NCBI RefSeq assembly: GCF_002860165.1
Contig: NZ_PGUZ01000004.1
Location: 1-64,000, forward strand
Direction of reading: 5' to 3'
DNA length: 64,000 bases
From: Bacillus sp. V3-13
GTDB lineage: Bacteria > Bacillota > Bacilli > Bacillales > Cytobacillaceae
This document shows, in pieces, positions 52,680 through 62,629 of the stretch (the first letter of the stretch is position 1; every line of letters begins with the position of its first letter). The notes beneath the pieces are model-generated. The model ran no database searches, had not been told where the DNA came from, and saw nothing but the letters and a program-made list of their open reading frames with translations. The position numbers and the translations under genes are program-made.

Positions 52680-53369
52680 ATGACTTTGGACCGCTCAACT
52701 TTAAATTTAGATCACTATCGAAGCCAGAAGCAAGCACAGGCAGAAAAAAGCGTTCAGCACCTGCTCAGGCTTGCCGGTGATTACACCGAAAGAAACACGA
52801 ATATCCGGGAAAAGGTTCGTGCCAAGCATATCTTCCGCAAGAAACTCGGCCTTCGAAACGGCCACATATTGACTGCCGTCGAAGAAGAGCTGTTTGAGCA
52901 GTGGTTTCTATTTGATTATCAGACAATTCAAGGCTTTACGATGCTAAGCCTGTTTTTGAAAAATCAAGCTTCAAATTTAACCGAGCCTGAGATGATCCAG
53001 GGTGCTCTATTTTTAAGCTCAGTGCTGGAGCCGTTTACCGTTATATCGGTTGACGAAGGAAATGATGAGCTTACCGTGCAAGACTTTTCGTCAGAGATGA
53101 CATTCCCTGTATTTTCCAAGCTTCATCCTTTGCAGTCTCAAAACTTGCAATACGTATTTATCAGGAAAATACCAGCGCTAAAAAGAGATATCGCGATCAG
53201 CCCTTTATTTGCAGTCAACGGGCCTGAGGTTTTTACCAAACTGGAAAACAGCTTTATCGAGCAAAAATGCGAGGATGCATCTCTCTCGTGGAGAACGTTT
53301 TTAAAAAAGAATGCGATTCTTTTTCTTTATGAAGGCTTGCGCAAACAGATTTATAGAAAAGAGATTTAG
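52680..53369 (+). CDS. Conserved hypothetical protein (229 aa)
   Basis: A 229-aa soluble protein I cannot name with certainty. The segment EEELFEQWFLFDYQTIQGFTMLSLFL near residue 62 is like the region that follows SEC-C zinc motifs in other proteins, but no Cys cluster is present. The N-terminus is highly charged and helical. It sits between the phosphoribosyltransferase-like gene (98 bp upstream) and murC. The start is ATG 52680 with GGCAGGGAG upstream. Confidence 0.65.
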   Translation: MTLDRSTLNLDHYRSQKQAQAEKSVQHLLRLAGDYTERNTNIREKVRAKHIFRKKLGLRNGHILTAVEEELFEQWFLFDYQTIQGFTMLSLFLKNQASNLTEPEMIQGALFLSSVLEPFTVISVDEGNDELTVQDFSSEMTFPVFSKLHPLQSQNLQYVFIRKIPALKRDIAISPLFAVNGPEVFTKLENSFIEQKCEDASLSWRTFLKKNAILFLYEGLRKQIYRKEI

Positions 53370-53503
53370 CCCTCAATTTCACCAGACAGAAGAAAGATGT
53401 TATAATGTTTAGGATGCCGTTTTAGACTAATGAATGAAATGAGCAAATTAAGATAAATGTCATATACTGTGTTACAGATAGACGTTGGTTGGAGGTTCTT
53501 TAC

Positions 53504-54805
53504 ATGACCATTTACCACTTTGTAGGTATAAAGGGGTCCGGGATGAGTGCACTCGCACAAATTCTGCATGACATGAATTATCATGTTCAAGGCTCCGATG
53601 TCGAGAAGCACTTTTTTACTCAACAAGCACTTGAGCAATCTGGAATAAAGATCCTTCCCTTTCGCAAGGAGAATATAAAACCCGGAATGACGATTATTGC
53701 CGGCAATGCTTTTCCTGATACTCATGAAGAGATCGTGGAGGCAATGAGACTGGGGCTTCCAATCGTCAGATATCATCGTTTTTTAGGTGAGTTTATGGAA
53801 AACTTCACCAGCGTGGCGGTAACAGGCGCCCACGGAAAAACTTCGACAACCGGGCTGCTTGCTCATGTGATGAGTGGTGCTAAGCCGACCTCCTTCTTAA
53901 TTGGAGACGGTACGGGAAAAGGAGACCGGGATGCCGAGTATTTTGCTTTCGAAGCGTGCGAATACAGAAGGCATTTTTTATCCTATTTTCCTGATTACGC
54001 GATCATGACGAATATAGATTTTGATCACCCTGACTATTTTGCCCATATAGATGATGTCTTTTCTGCTTTTCAAGAGATGTCCTGGCAAGTGAAGAAGGGT
54101 ATATTTGCATGCGGTGATGATGAACAGCTGCAAAAAATCCAGGCAAAGGTGCCTGTCGTATTTTATGGATTCGGCGAGGAAAATGACTTCCAGGCAAGGA
54201 ATGTGGTTAAGTCGACTGAGGGAACCACATTCGATGTTTTCGTCCGGAATACGTATTACGAAACGTTTAAAATCCCTACTTATGGAAACCATAATGTTCT
54301 TAACTCGTTGGCGGTGATTGCTCTTTGCCATTATGAGGCGATTGACACAGAAATTATCGCCCGGCAGCTTGCGACGTTTGGCGGTGTTAAAAGAAGATTT
54401 TCGGAAAAGGTAATTGGTTCGCAAGTCGTCATCGATGATTACGCCCATCATCCAACCGAAATCAAAGCTACGATCGAAGCAGCGCGGCAGAAATATCCTG
54501 ATCGCGATATTATCGCTGTCTTCCAGCCGCATACCTTTACGAGAACGCAAACCTTTTTAAATGAGTTTGCCGAAAGCTTGAATAAAGCTGATAAAGTATA
54601 TTTATGTGAAATTTTCGGATCTGCCCGTGAAAATCATGGTAAGCTTTCAATTGAAGATTTACAGGCGAAAATCGCGCATTCAGAGATTATCAAAGAAGAA
54701 GATACAGGCGCTTTACAAAAACATGAAAATAGCGTGATTATTTTCATGGGTGCCGGCGATATTCAAAAATTCCAGTCTGCCTATGAAAAGCAACTGCAAT
54801 TGTAG
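53504..54805 (+). CDS. murC: UDP-N-acetylmuramate--L-alanine ligase
   Basis: A 433-aa cytoplasmic ligase that adds L-Ala to UDP-MurNAc, the first amino acid of the peptidoglycan stem. The N-terminal Rossmann part has [11 protein letters not shown], the ATP-binding loop GAHGKTSTT is at 108-116, and the C-terminal domain has [10 protein letters not shown]. Length equals the family norm. ATG 53504 has TTGGAGG upstream. The gene lies in the conserved sftA-murC-ytxGHJ order and ends in a terminator. Confidence 0.96.
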   Translation: MTIYHFVGIKGSGMSALAQILHDMNYHVQGSDVEKHFFTQQALEQSGIKILPFRKENIKPGMTIIAGNAFPDTHEEIVEAMRLGLPIVRYHRFLGEFMENFTSVAVTGAHGKTSTTGLLAHVMSGAKPTSFLIGDGTGKGDRDAEYFAFEACEYRRHFLSYFPDYAIMTNIDFDHPDYFAHIDDVFSAFQEMSWQVKKGIFACGDDEQLQKIQAKVPVVFYGFGEENDFQARNVVKSTEGTTFDVFVRNTYYETFKIPTYGNHNVLNSLAVIALCHYEAIDTEIIARQLATFGGVKRRFSEKVIGSQVVIDDYAHHPTEIKATIEAARQKYPDRDIIAVFQPHTFTRTQTFLNEFAESLNKADKVYLCEIFGSARENHGKLSIEDLQAKIAHSEIIKEEDTGALQKHENSVIIFMGAGDIQKFQSAYEKQLQL

Positions 54806-54838
54806 AAAACCACCACCTTCCAAAGGTGGTTTTCTTTT
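54806..54838 (+). terminator. Terminator of murC
   Basis: AAAACCACC pairs with GGTGGTTTT, followed by a T-rich run CTTTTTG. Confidence 0.85.
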
Positions 54839-54989
54839 TGGTCTAACTCCATTCGAACATGGGCAAATTGTTGATTATAAAGACCAGGTTCAAAAAATGT
54901 GCCTAAAGGAGAATTGAAAAAGGGATATCTTTTTAAAATAAGGAGAAGTATGATACCGTTATAGTGAAATACTTATTTAGCAAACAGGG

Positions 54990-55014
54990 GTTTAGGCTGG
55001 AGCGCCCGGGGTAA
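54990..55014 (+). promoter_or_regulatory. Sigma-B promoter of ytxGHJ
   Basis: GTTTAG, 13 bp, GGGTAA matches the general-stress consensus GTTTAA-N12-15-GGGTAT. In B. subtilis the ytxGHJ operon is under sigma-B and sigma-H, so the match is expected. Confidence 0.8.
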
Positions 55015-55048
55015 AAAATATAGTAACGATTATGGAGGTGGAATGTTA

Positions 55049-55522
55049 ATGGAGATTATTTTATATTTAAGCGTAGCTGTGATCGCCATAGCTTTCTTTG
55101 TGTTAGTTATGTATTTAACAAAAACGTTGAAATCTCTGCAAACAACCCTTGACAGTGTTTCAAAAACATTGACAGGATTGGAGCAGCAGTTGGATGGGGT
55201 GACGAGAGAGACTACGGTGCTTCTACATAAAACCAACGCTCTCGCTTCAGATATTCAGCAAAAGTCCGAAAGCTTAAATACTGTCGTCGATGCGGTGAAG
55301 AATGTGGGCTATTCTGTCCAAAGGTTTAATACATCTATTCAAAATATCACCTCATCCGTTGACCGCCAGCTTGAGCAGCACAAGGACAAGATTTCACAGG
55401 TTGTTCAATGGAGCAATGTGTTCCTGGAATTAAAAGATAAGTGGGCAGCAAGAAAAAAAGCAAATCAGCTTGAAAACCGGCCTCCCGTTGTTAGAACGGA
55501 GCGGGAGCGGGCAAGATATTAA
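55049..55522 (+). CDS. ytxG: General stress protein YtxG (DUF948)
   Basis: A 157-aa protein with an N-terminal membrane helix ([20 protein letters not shown], residues 3-22) and a long coiled coil (about 25-120) rich in Ser, Thr, Gln and Val. DUF948 proteins are anchored on the membrane and stress induced; the molecular role is unknown. ATG 55049 is chosen, eight bases after GGAGGTG; an ATG six bases earlier is too close to that site. First gene of the sigma-B operon. Confidence 0.9.
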   Translation: MEIILYLSVAVIAIAFFVLVMYLTKTLKSLQTTLDSVSKTLTGLEQQLDGVTRETTVLLHKTNALASDIQQKSESLNTVVDAVKNVGYSVQRFNTSIQNITSSVDRQLEQHKDKISQVVQWSNVFLELKDKWAARKKANQLENRPPVVRTERERARY

Positions 55523-55541
55523 AGATGAGGAGGAACTGAGC

Positions 55542-56120
55542 ATGGTGAAGGAACGCAATCAATTTGACAATTTTAACGATAACAATGGTGGAACCTCGAG
55601 GGATTTTGTTTTGGGCGCCATTATTGGAGGGGTTGTCGGAGCGGCAACAGCGCTCTTGCTGGCTCCGAAATCCGGTAAGGAGCTTCGCAGCGACTTAAAT
55701 GAACAGGCAAGCATGCTAAAAGAAAAAACGAATGAATATTGTGAAGCGGCGATGACAAAAGGAAGTGAGCTCGCTACGCAAGCAAAAGAAAAGACCGGTC
55801 AGCTTCGTGAGACTGCCATGGCTAAAGGCGGAGAACTGGCGTCTGTTGCGAAACAAACAACAAGCTCGATCGCCCAGCAGTCGACAGACCTGCTTAACAA
55901 AGTCAGAGGCAGCAAAAATTCTTCCGAAAGCGGATCCCAAGCGGGGGATGGTGCCGGGGTTAACACGCCGGATGAATATATTGCAAGTGAAGCGGACATC
56001 GACGTATTAAGCGAAACCGAGAACAAAGGGTCCATCCAAACCGGCAACCCCGAAGCAAAGCTTGAGGAAACAAAAAGGGCTTTTGATGAAACAGAGAAAA
56101 AGCTAAATCAAAAACATTAA
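55542..56120 (+). CDS. ytxH: General stress protein YtxH
   Basis: A 192-aa protein with the YtxH hallmark at residues 20-45: a membrane-like helix DFVLGAIIGGVVGAATALLL followed by APKSGKELR. The rest is a repeated amphipathic helical region (MTKGSELATQAKEKTGQLRE, AKGGELASVAKQTT), similar to LEA-type stress proteins. ATG 55542 has GAGGAGGAAC upstream; the longer open frame overlaps ytxG. A hairpin follows, so only part of the transcripts may reach ytxJ. Confidence 0.9.
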   Translation: MVKERNQFDNFNDNNGGTSRDFVLGAIIGGVVGAATALLLAPKSGKELRSDLNEQASMLKEKTNEYCEAAMTKGSELATQAKEKTGQLRETAMAKGGELASVAKQTTSSIAQQSTDLLNKVRGSKNSSESGSQAGDGAGVNTPDEYIASEADIDVLSETENKGSIQTGNPEAKLEETKRAFDETEKKLNQKH

Positions 56121-56132
56121 ATTTGTTTTAAA

Positions 56133-56170
56133 AACGGTGAAGTGGTAAGATAGCTTCACCGTTATTTATT
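56133..56170 (+). terminator. Hairpin between ytxH and ytxJ
   Basis: AACGGTGAAG pairs with CTTCACCGTT; the following ATTTATT is a weak T tract, so partial read-through is likely. Confidence 0.6.
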
Positions 56171-56224
56171 GGCCGCTTATGTGCTGAACGGCACGGGCTC
56201 CAATGTTGCAGGAGGGGATTAATT

Positions 56225-56551
56225 TTGAAAAAAATCGACACAGTTGAACAATTTGACGATGCAGTTAAAAATGGAACATTCTTAATATTAAAGCACAGCA
56301 CAACCTGCCCGATCAGCCAGGCAGCCTATGAAGAATTTGAAAAATTCACAGGGGACCATCCGGAAGTCAACAGCTACTATTTAACTGTCCAGAATGCCCG
56401 CCCGCTTTCCAATCACATTGCGGAAAAGTATGATGTCAAGCATGAGTCGCCGCAGGCGTTACTATTCACTAATTCGGGCGTAACCTGGCATGCCTCACAC
56501 TGGAAAATTACTTATGAGACATTGACGAATGTGTTAGCTGAAAACAAATAA
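56225..56551 (+). CDS. ytxJ: Bacillithiol-system monothiol redox protein YtxJ
   Basis: A 108-aa thioredoxin-fold protein with a single active-site Cys in TTCPIS (Cys28), as in YtxJ/BrxC, which removes bacillithiol from oxidised proteins. The cis-Pro segment is ESPQALLF. The Shine-Dalgarno site GCAGGAGGGG precedes ATG 56225. It is the third gene of the stress operon and ends in a strong terminator, after which repeat array 4 begins. Confidence 0.92.
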   Translation: MKKIDTVEQFDDAVKNGTFLILKHSTTCPISQAAYEEFEKFTGDHPEVNSYYLTVQNARPLSNHIAEKYDVKHESPQALLFTNSGVTWHASHWKITYETLTNVLAENK

Positions 56552-56559
56552 CGATGTAC

Positions 56560-56592
56560 AAAACCACCTTTCCTGATATGGAAGGTGGTTTT
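56560..56592 (+). terminator. Terminator of ytxJ
   Basis: AAAACCACCTTTCC pairs with GGAAGGTGGTTTTT around TGATAT with one mismatch-free run of 12 bp. Confidence 0.9.
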
Positions 56593-56644
56593 TGGCTGGT
56601 AACGGTCCAATATCCAGCTGTAGTAATCTTTGGAATAAAGCTAA

Positions 56645-56946
56645 AATCCGGATTTATGATCGCTTTCCGCTCGTAAATCTCAAGTTCCGCTCGTAAATCT
56701 CAAGTTCCGCTCGTAAATCTCAAGTTCCGCTCGTAAATCCCAAGTTCCGCTCGTAAATCCCAAGTTCCGCTCGTAAATCTCAAGTTCCGCTCGTAAATCT
56801 CGAGTTCCGCTCGTAAATCTCAAGTTCCGCTCGTAAATCTCAAATTCCGCTCGTAAATCTCAAGTTCCGCTCGTAAATCTCGAGTTATTTTCGGATTTAT
56901 GATCGTTTCACGAGATTTATAAGCGGAAATCCGGATTTATGATCGC
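56645..56946 (+). repeat. Phased intergenic repeat array 4 (TTCCGCTCGTAAATCTCAAG family) with inverted flanks
   Basis: Eleven nearly identical direct 20-bp units start at 56665 and run to about 56884 without a single indel. Single-base variants (CTC/CCC, AAG/GAG) occur. Flanking copies in opposite orientation are found at 56648-56662 (CCGGATTTATGATCG), 56891-56905 and 56911-56945, so the ends can pair with the array. It lies between convergent genes. Confidence 0.95.
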
Positions 56947-56974
56947 CAGCCAGTCCATATGCTTTACTGTACTG

Positions 56975-59134
56975 CTAATTCTGGCTGGCAAGCGGCCAGA
57001 AAATTCTTAAGCTGTCTCCCGCTTCAATCTGATCGTGAAAGGCTACAGGCTGGTCGTTCCGCGTCAGTTCAAAGCTTCCATTCGCATGGGCGGGCATATC
57101 GACTTCGACCGCCGTAAAGATATCCTGAAAAATGAACGGTTCAAAGCTTTTTTCAGAAATTTTCACTTGGTCTCCGTCCGACAGAACGTCATCAACGCGC
57201 AGTTTTTGCTCGCCCCTGTAAAACTCTGCAATTTCTTTAACAAGCGTAACGCTTTCGCCATTAAACGAGATTGGCAACTTTTGATACAGGTTTATTTGTT
57301 TGATTTCGGCCAGTTCCTGGACTGTCGGCTCTTTTCTTTTGACTATCGTTAATGCATCAAGGTCATTGAAGCCGCTCTTCAGTTTGACTTCCACGCCGTT
57401 TCGATAGATTTTGCCGCCGAATCCTGGAAAATACTGATCCTTTCCGTTTATGTTAAGGAGAAGCGGGCGCAGTTCCGGCAAATAATGCTGTAATTTTAAT
57501 GCATGAAGCAGTTCTTCAATCGTCTCTGGGATCGTGCAGGTGATCTTATCGCGATCTTCAAGGAACTTTTCCGGGCTGGCAGCCGCCTTATTGCATGTGA
57601 GCACGGCAGAGATGATTTCTGGCTTCCCGTTAATGGTCACCATTTTCTGGGGAAGCTGGTCAATTAAATCTTTTATTTGCATCTTTGTCTGCTTGCCGTC
57701 TTCGCCCTTTTTAACGGTAATCCGGTCATTATTGCTGATTTCTTCATCAAAGGAACAGCTCGCGCCATTTTTTAAAATGGTTGGAGCGTTGCCAAGCTGG
57801 CCGGGAATCGTGATGCTTTGGCCATTTAATGTCACAATCATCGCCAGGCCCGGTTTTCCGTACAGCTTATTCATTTTTATTCCGGCAGCAAGCAGGCAGT
57901 CGCCGACGGTTAGTTTTTTGACTTCAAAAAGGCGGACGGGCTGCTCATTGACGTAAACGGTCCGATACTGAACCGGCGACATCCGGGCAGCGATCGCAAT
58001 CCCAACCGGGGTAACCAGCTCCGGCCCTTTTAAAATATGATCTGCAAGTGTTAACGAAGAAATCGCTTCTATTCCCCTGATCGCAACCCGGTTTTCAGGG
58101 AGCCCGAGCCGTTGTGCGAGCTTACCCGGAAGCTCCGGCGTTAAGCTGCCCCCGCCGACAAGCATCACAGCTTTTGGAGGCTTCCTGTTGTTTAACGTTA
58201 AAATTTCATCACCAATCGAAGCAGCGAGCTTATCCAAGGCAGGTGTAATATGTGTGACAGCGTCCTCCCTTGTCACCTCGGTTTCAAATCCGAGAATGTC
58301 GGTGATGGTAATCGTTTCGCGGCTGGACAATTCCCGTTTTGCCTTTTCCGCAAGCGGAAAATCGAGGAGAAAATGATCACTGATTGCTTCCGTAATTTCA
58401 TCTCCGGCAACAGGCACCATTCCATAGGCGATCACCGTGCCGGCATCGGTGATCGCGATATCGGAAGTACCTGCGCCAATATCTACGAGAGCGACATTTA
58501 ATCTGCGCATCGACGGAGGGATCAGCACATTGATCGCGGCAATCGGTTCCAGCGTTAGTGCGTCCATTTCCAATCCTGCCCGGTGAAGAGCGGAAATAAG
58601 CGATTCAACAACAACCTTCGGTAAAAAAGTCGCGATGATTTCAACAGAAGCTTCGTCGCCCTGCTGATCAATCAAATTGCCGATTTCTTCTCCATCGAGC
58701 CGGTAATAAAGGACCGAGTATCCGACACAATAATAATAATAGCTTTTTTCAATTTCATGTTTTTGGGCAACCATCGCCTGGGCCTGCTGGACAGCAGTTA
58801 ATTCAAGGTGAAGGATGTCCTGCTTTGTCATCATCGGTTTTCCGTTAATATCGACCGATACTTTGGCACGTTCTGTCCGCAAAGCCCTTCCGGCTGCCGC
58901 GACCGAAACACGATGCAGCGGTCCATGCTGCTGCTCAAGCTGCTCTTTTATCACGGAAATTAATTTTGACACTGACAACACGTCATGGATTTGCCCGTCA
59001 AGCATCGCGCGTTCGCTGTGCTCCATCGAAAGGATATCAACAACACGGAACTGGCCGCCGGCTTCTTCAAGGATGATGCCGACTACAGAACGCGTGCCAA
59101 TATCAAGGGCAAACAATTTCTTTTTTTCCTGCAA
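56975..59134 (-). CDS. FtsA/PilM-like actin-family ATPase with C-terminal extension
   Basis: A 719-aa protein. Residues 1-350 have the actin-like fold of FtsA: phosphate 1 motif ALDIGTRSVVG at residue 9, the SHS2-like insertion (about 85-180) and phosphate 2 motif VDIGAGTSDIAIT near 218; adenosine motif VGGGSL near 313. The remaining 350 residues are not FtsA-like and hold two or more beta-rich repeats (KKLTVGDCLLAAG, AIVTLNGQ-type). There is no obvious membrane anchor. It is common in Bacillaceae and its function is not established. ATG 59134 follows GAAGGTG. Confidence 0.85.
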   Translation of the reverse strand: MQEKKKLFALDIGTRSVVGIILEEAGGQFRVVDILSMEHSERAMLDGQIHDVLSVSKLISVIKEQLEQQHGPLHRVSVAAAGRALRTERAKVSVDINGKPMMTKQDILHLELTAVQQAQAMVAQKHEIEKSYYYYCVGYSVLYYRLDGEEIGNLIDQQGDEASVEIIATFLPKVVVESLISALHRAGLEMDALTLEPIAAINVLIPPSMRRLNVALVDIGAGTSDIAITDAGTVIAYGMVPVAGDEITEAISDHFLLDFPLAEKAKRELSSRETITITDILGFETEVTREDAVTHITPALDKLAASIGDEILTLNNRKPPKAVMLVGGGSLTPELPGKLAQRLGLPENRVAIRGIEAISSLTLADHILKGPELVTPVGIAIAARMSPVQYRTVYVNEQPVRLFEVKKLTVGDCLLAAGIKMNKLYGKPGLAMIVTLNGQSITIPGQLGNAPTILKNGASCSFDEEISNNDRITVKKGEDGKQTKMQIKDLIDQLPQKMVTINGKPEIISAVLTCNKAAASPEKFLEDRDKITCTIPETIEELLHALKLQHYLPELRPLLLNINGKDQYFPGFGGKIYRNGVEVKLKSGFNDLDALTIVKRKEPTVQELAEIKQINLYQKLPISFNGESVTLVKEIAEFYRGEQKLRVDDVLSDGDQVKISEKSFEPFIFQDIFTAVEVDMPAHANGSFELTRNDQPVAFHDQIEAGDSLRIFWPLASQN

Positions 59135-59210
59135 AATAGGAACACCTTCTTTAAAAAATTCTCATAAGATACTTTAACACTTAAAAGCGTTTAATTAATA
59201 AAGAAATTTC

Positions 59211-59239
59211 GTGACATTAAGAAAAGATTCATATATAAT
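59211..59239 (+). promoter_or_regulatory. Sigma-A promoter of aroA
   Basis: -35 GTGACA, a 17-bp spacer and -10 TATAAT (59234-59239). The leader to the start codon is about 160 bases and contains GGGCG/CGCCC and TGCTTTG/CAAAGCA pairs. Confidence 0.7.
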
Positions 59240-59405
59240 AAACCGTAATTATATTAAAATGTACCACATTTTCACGGGGCGTTAAAGGGGATTGGAAACG
59301 ATAAGCTTACAACCCGCCCAGCTGGCTTGCGGCTTGCCTGCTTTGTCAGGTGCAAAGCAAGAGGTTAAAAAACCGACAAAATTTTGAAAGGACGGGAAAG
59401 AAAAG

Positions 59406-60482
59406 ATGAGCAATAAAGAACTTGACCAACTGCGCGACCGCGTTGATGAATTAAATCTGGAGCTGTTATCATTAATCAATGAGAGAGCCCGGCTCGTCCA
59501 GGAAATCGGGCGAGTGAAAGAAACTCAGGGAGTTTACCGTTATGACCCCGTGCGGGAACGGAGAATGCTTGATTTAATTAAAGAAAACAATGATGGACCA
59601 TTCGAAAATTCAACGATTGAGCACATTTTCAAAGAAATATTTAAGGCGGGGCTGGAGCTGCAGAAGGATGACCACCGCAAAGCTCTGCTTGTCTCCCGCA
59701 AGAAAAAAGCTGAAGACACAATCGTTAACCTGAAGGGAGAATTGGTTGGGGACGGCAACCCTCATTTTGTATTTGGCCCATGTGCGGTCGAGTCATATGA
59801 GCAGGTTGCGACTGTTGCACAAGCAGTAAAAGCAAAAGGCTTAAAGCTGCTGCGCGGCGGTGCCTACAAACCGAGAACTTCACCGTATGATTTCCAGGGC
59901 CTTGGCTTGGAAGGGCTGAAAATCCTGAAGCGTGTCGCAGACGATTACGATTTGGCGGTCATCAGCGAAATTGTCAATCCTGCTGATATCGAAACGGCTG
60001 TTCAATATATTGATGTGATTCAAATCGGTGCCCGCAACATGCAAAACTTTGAGCTTCTTAAAGCTGCCGGAGCAGTGAACAAGCCCGTTTTGCTAAAGAG
60101 GGGGCTGGCTGCGACGATTGAAGAATTTATCAATGCTGCCGAATATATTATGTCGCAGGGGAACGGACAAATCATCCTTTGTGAACGGGGAATTCGCACA
60201 TATGAGCGCGCCACAAGGAACACGCTTGATATTTCAGCAGTGCCAATTCTTAAGCAGGAAACACATTTGCCGGTACTTGTTGATGTAACCCATTCGACAG
60301 GGCGCCGTGATTTGCTCATCCCGACAGCGAAAGCGGCATTGGCGGTTGGAGCTGACGGGGTAATGGCCGAGGTTCATCCGGATCCGGCAGTGGCTCTTTC
60401 CGATTCAGCCCAGCAAATGGATCTGCCACAATTCGACCATTTCTTCAATGAATTAAAAAGCACGCCATTTGTAAGAGTGTAA
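59406..60482 (+). CDS. aroA: Bifunctional chorismate mutase / DAHP synthase
   Basis: A 358-aa fusion that starts the shikimate pathway: it condenses phosphoenolpyruvate with erythrose 4-phosphate. Residues 1-90 are an AroQ-type chorismate mutase domain ([20 protein letters not shown]) that binds chorismate or prephenate for feedback control. The DAHP synthase barrel follows, with FGPCAVES at 123-130, [11 protein letters not shown] and [10 protein letters not shown]. This domain order is typical of Bacillus AroA. The Shine-Dalgarno site is AAAGGACGGG. A terminator follows before ccpA, in the conserved order. Confidence 0.96.
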   Translation: MSNKELDQLRDRVDELNLELLSLINERARLVQEIGRVKETQGVYRYDPVRERRMLDLIKENNDGPFENSTIEHIFKEIFKAGLELQKDDHRKALLVSRKKKAEDTIVNLKGELVGDGNPHFVFGPCAVESYEQVATVAQAVKAKGLKLLRGGAYKPRTSPYDFQGLGLEGLKILKRVADDYDLAVISEIVNPADIETAVQYIDVIQIGARNMQNFELLKAAGAVNKPVLLKRGLAATIEEFINAAEYIMSQGNGQIILCERGIRTYERATRNTLDISAVPILKQETHLPVLVDVTHSTGRRDLLIPTAKAALAVGADGVMAEVHPDPAVALSDSAQQMDLPQFDHFFNELKSTPFVRV

Positions 60483-60508
60483 GAACATTTTTTAAAGAGC
60501 GTCGCAGG

Positions 60509-60538
60509 AGCCTTCTGTTTATTAGAGGGCTCTTTTTG
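60509..60538 (+). terminator. Terminator of aroA
   Basis: GAGCCTTCT pairs with AGAGGGCTC (one G-U) around GTTTATT, followed by T5. Confidence 0.9.
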
Positions 60539-60752
60539 CGGCGAAAATCGGGGCAAATATACATAAATTTATAAAAATAAGCAAAAATTAAGGGCTTGAC
60601 ATTGCGGCATTCCCTTGTCTGTCGTATGATTAAATACATAATTAGACTTGTTTAGCGCATCACAAACTTTAGAAAGATGTTTAGCTTTTCTTTTATTGCA
60701 GTAAAATATAAAGAAAAACGGTGCGTGTGCAAACAAAAAGGAGTGTATAGAA

Positions 60753-61754
60753 ATGAATGTAACAATATACGATGTTGCCCGTGAAGCAAATGTTTCGATG
60801 GCAACCGTGTCCCGGGTCGTCAATGGGAATCCCAACGTTAAACCGGCGACCCGCAAAAAAGTTTTAGAAGTGATTGACCGGCTTGGTTATCGTCCGAATG
60901 CAGTAGCAAGGGGATTGGCCAGCAAAAAAACAACGACCGTCGGTGTCGTAATTCCCGATATTTCGAGCACTTTTTTCGCTGAGCTTGCAAGGGGAATCGA
61001 AGATATTGCGACAATGTATAAGTATAATATCATCCTGAGTAACTCGGATCAAAACAAAGAAAAGGAATTGCATCTTTTGAATACGATGCTCGGGAAGCAG
61101 GTCGATGGCATCGTCTTTATGGGCGGCAATATTACTCCTGAGCATGTTGAAGAGTTCAAAAAATCGCCTGTGCCGATCGTACTCGCCGGTTCCATTGAGG
61201 CAAGCGGGGAAATTCCTTCTGTTAATATCGACTATGAGCAAGCAGCCTTTGATGTTGTTCAATCGTTTGTGGATAGGGGCCATAAAAATATCGCGTTTGT
61301 AACGGGTCCTTTTCATGAGCCGATCAACCTGGAAAAAAAGCTTGCCGGATATAAACGAGCCCTTGAAAGTGCAGGGCTGCCTTACCGGGAGGAGTTTGTC
61401 ATCGAAGGAGACTACACATACGATTCCGGGGTCGAAGCATTTGAAAAATTGCTTGAAGCTGACGAGAAGCCAACCGCGATATTTGTCGGTTCAGATGAAA
61501 TGGCGCTCGGAGTTGTCCACGGTGCAGAGGATAAGGGCTACAGCATTCCAGACGATTTTGAAGTTATCAGTTCAGACAATACAAGATTGACCCTGATGGT
61601 CCGTCCGCAGCTGACAACGGTCGTCCAGCCGCTTTACGATATTGGAGCAGTGTCAATGCGGCTGTTAACGAAATTTATGAATAAGGAAAAAGTCACAGAT
61701 CAGATTGTAGTACTTCCGCACCGAATTGAGTACCGCAGCTCAACGAAACAATAA
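60753..61754 (+). CDS. ccpA: Catabolite control protein A
   Basis: A 333-aa LacI-family regulator of carbon catabolite control. The helix-turn-helix and hinge are at residues 3-58 ([20 protein letters not shown]). The core binds phosphorylated HPr or Crh and then cre sites. A cre site is visible in this window at 13139-13152, in the aco promoter. The Shine-Dalgarno site is AAAGGAG. It lies between aroA and motPS, as in other Bacillus. Confidence 0.97.
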   Translation: MNVTIYDVAREANVSMATVSRVVNGNPNVKPATRKKVLEVIDRLGYRPNAVARGLASKKTTTVGVVIPDISSTFFAELARGIEDIATMYKYNIILSNSDQNKEKELHLLNTMLGKQVDGIVFMGGNITPEHVEEFKKSPVPIVLAGSIEASGEIPSVNIDYEQAAFDVVQSFVDRGHKNIAFVTGPFHEPINLEKKLAGYKRALESAGLPYREEFVIEGDYTYDSGVEAFEKLLEADEKPTAIFVGSDEMALGVVHGAEDKGYSIPDDFEVISSDNTRLTLMVRPQLTTVVQPLYDIGAVSMRLLTKFMNKEKVTDQIVVLPHRIEYRSSTKQ

Positions 61755-61810
61755 ATTTGCCGATATAAAAGACGCCTGAGTTGTATATTCAATTGTTTAG
61801 GGAGAGGACT

Positions 61811-62629
61811 ATGAGAAAGCTCGATTTTCTGACGCCGGTAGGTCTAACTATCGGTGTTCTGATGCTGATATTCGGAATCCTTACAAATGGCGGGATGAGC
61901 GGGTTTTTATCATTTATTGATCTTTCATCTTTCTTTATTGTGCTTGGAGGATTAATCGCCGGATTGCTGATCAGCTTTCCGGTCAAAGATATCAGACAGA
62001 TGATTACGGTCATTCGACAGGGATTTTCCGATGAAGACCGGAGCCTGCGGAATTTAATTGAAACGTTTGTTCATTTGTCAGACCGGGCAAGAAGGGAGGG
62101 GCTTTTATCTCTCGAGACGGAGATTGGGCAGATTGAAGATCCATTTATCCGCAAAGGGATTCTGTTGGCAGTAGACGGAATGGAACCGGATGTGATTCAG
62201 GATATCATGAACGCAGAAATTATGGCGATGGACGACCGTCATCGCAGAGGAAGAAGCCTCCTCGAAAAAGCCGGTGAATATGCACCGGCCTGGGGGATGA
62301 TCGGAACGTTAATCGGCCTTGTTCTCATGCTGAATAATCTGGACGATCCGGCCGCTTTGGGACCTAATATGGCAGTCGCCTTATTAACCACTTTATATGG
62401 CTCGCTGCTCGCTAATCTTGTCTTTCTTCCGCTCGCTGCCAAGCTTTCTTTAAAAACGGAACGAGAATTATTTGTCAGGCAGGTTATTATTGAAGGGGTT
62501 ATCGGGATCCAATCAGGGCAAAACCCAAAAGTTCTCGAGGAGAAGTTAAGTGCCTTTTTGTCCCTGACAGAACGGAAGGAAGACAATGAGATCAGAACGG
62601 GCGGGGAGGCTCTCGATCATGAAGTTTAG
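61811..62629 (+). CDS. motP: Sodium-type flagellar stator subunit MotP
   Basis: A 272-aa stator protein of the MotA family with four membrane helices and a cytoplasmic loop (about residues 65-160) whose charged residues contact the rotor. [19 protein letters not shown]-type third helix carries the conserved Pro region; the fourth helix follows at [18 protein letters not shown]. Known MotPS of Bacillus uses sodium. ATG 61811 has GGGAGAGG upstream. It overlaps motS by 11 bases. The gene lies just after ccpA, as in B. subtilis. Confidence 0.93.
   Translation: MRKLDFLTPVGLTIGVLMLIFGILTNGGMSGFLSFIDLSSFFIVLGGLIAGLLISFPVKDIRQMITVIRQGFSDEDRSLRNLIETFVHLSDRARREGLLSLETEIGQIEDPFIRKGILLAVDGMEPDVIQDIMNAEIMAMDDRHRRGRSLLEKAGEYAPAWGMIGTLIGLVLMLNNLDDPAALGPNMAVALLTTLYGSLLANLVFLPLAAKLSLKTERELFVRQVIIEGVIGIQSGQNPKVLEEKLSAFLSLTERKEDNEIRTGGEALDHEV

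Noticed and set aside
56645-56946. CRISPR array
   Set aside because: The units follow each other directly with no variable spacers, the unit is only 20 bp, and no cas gene is near.
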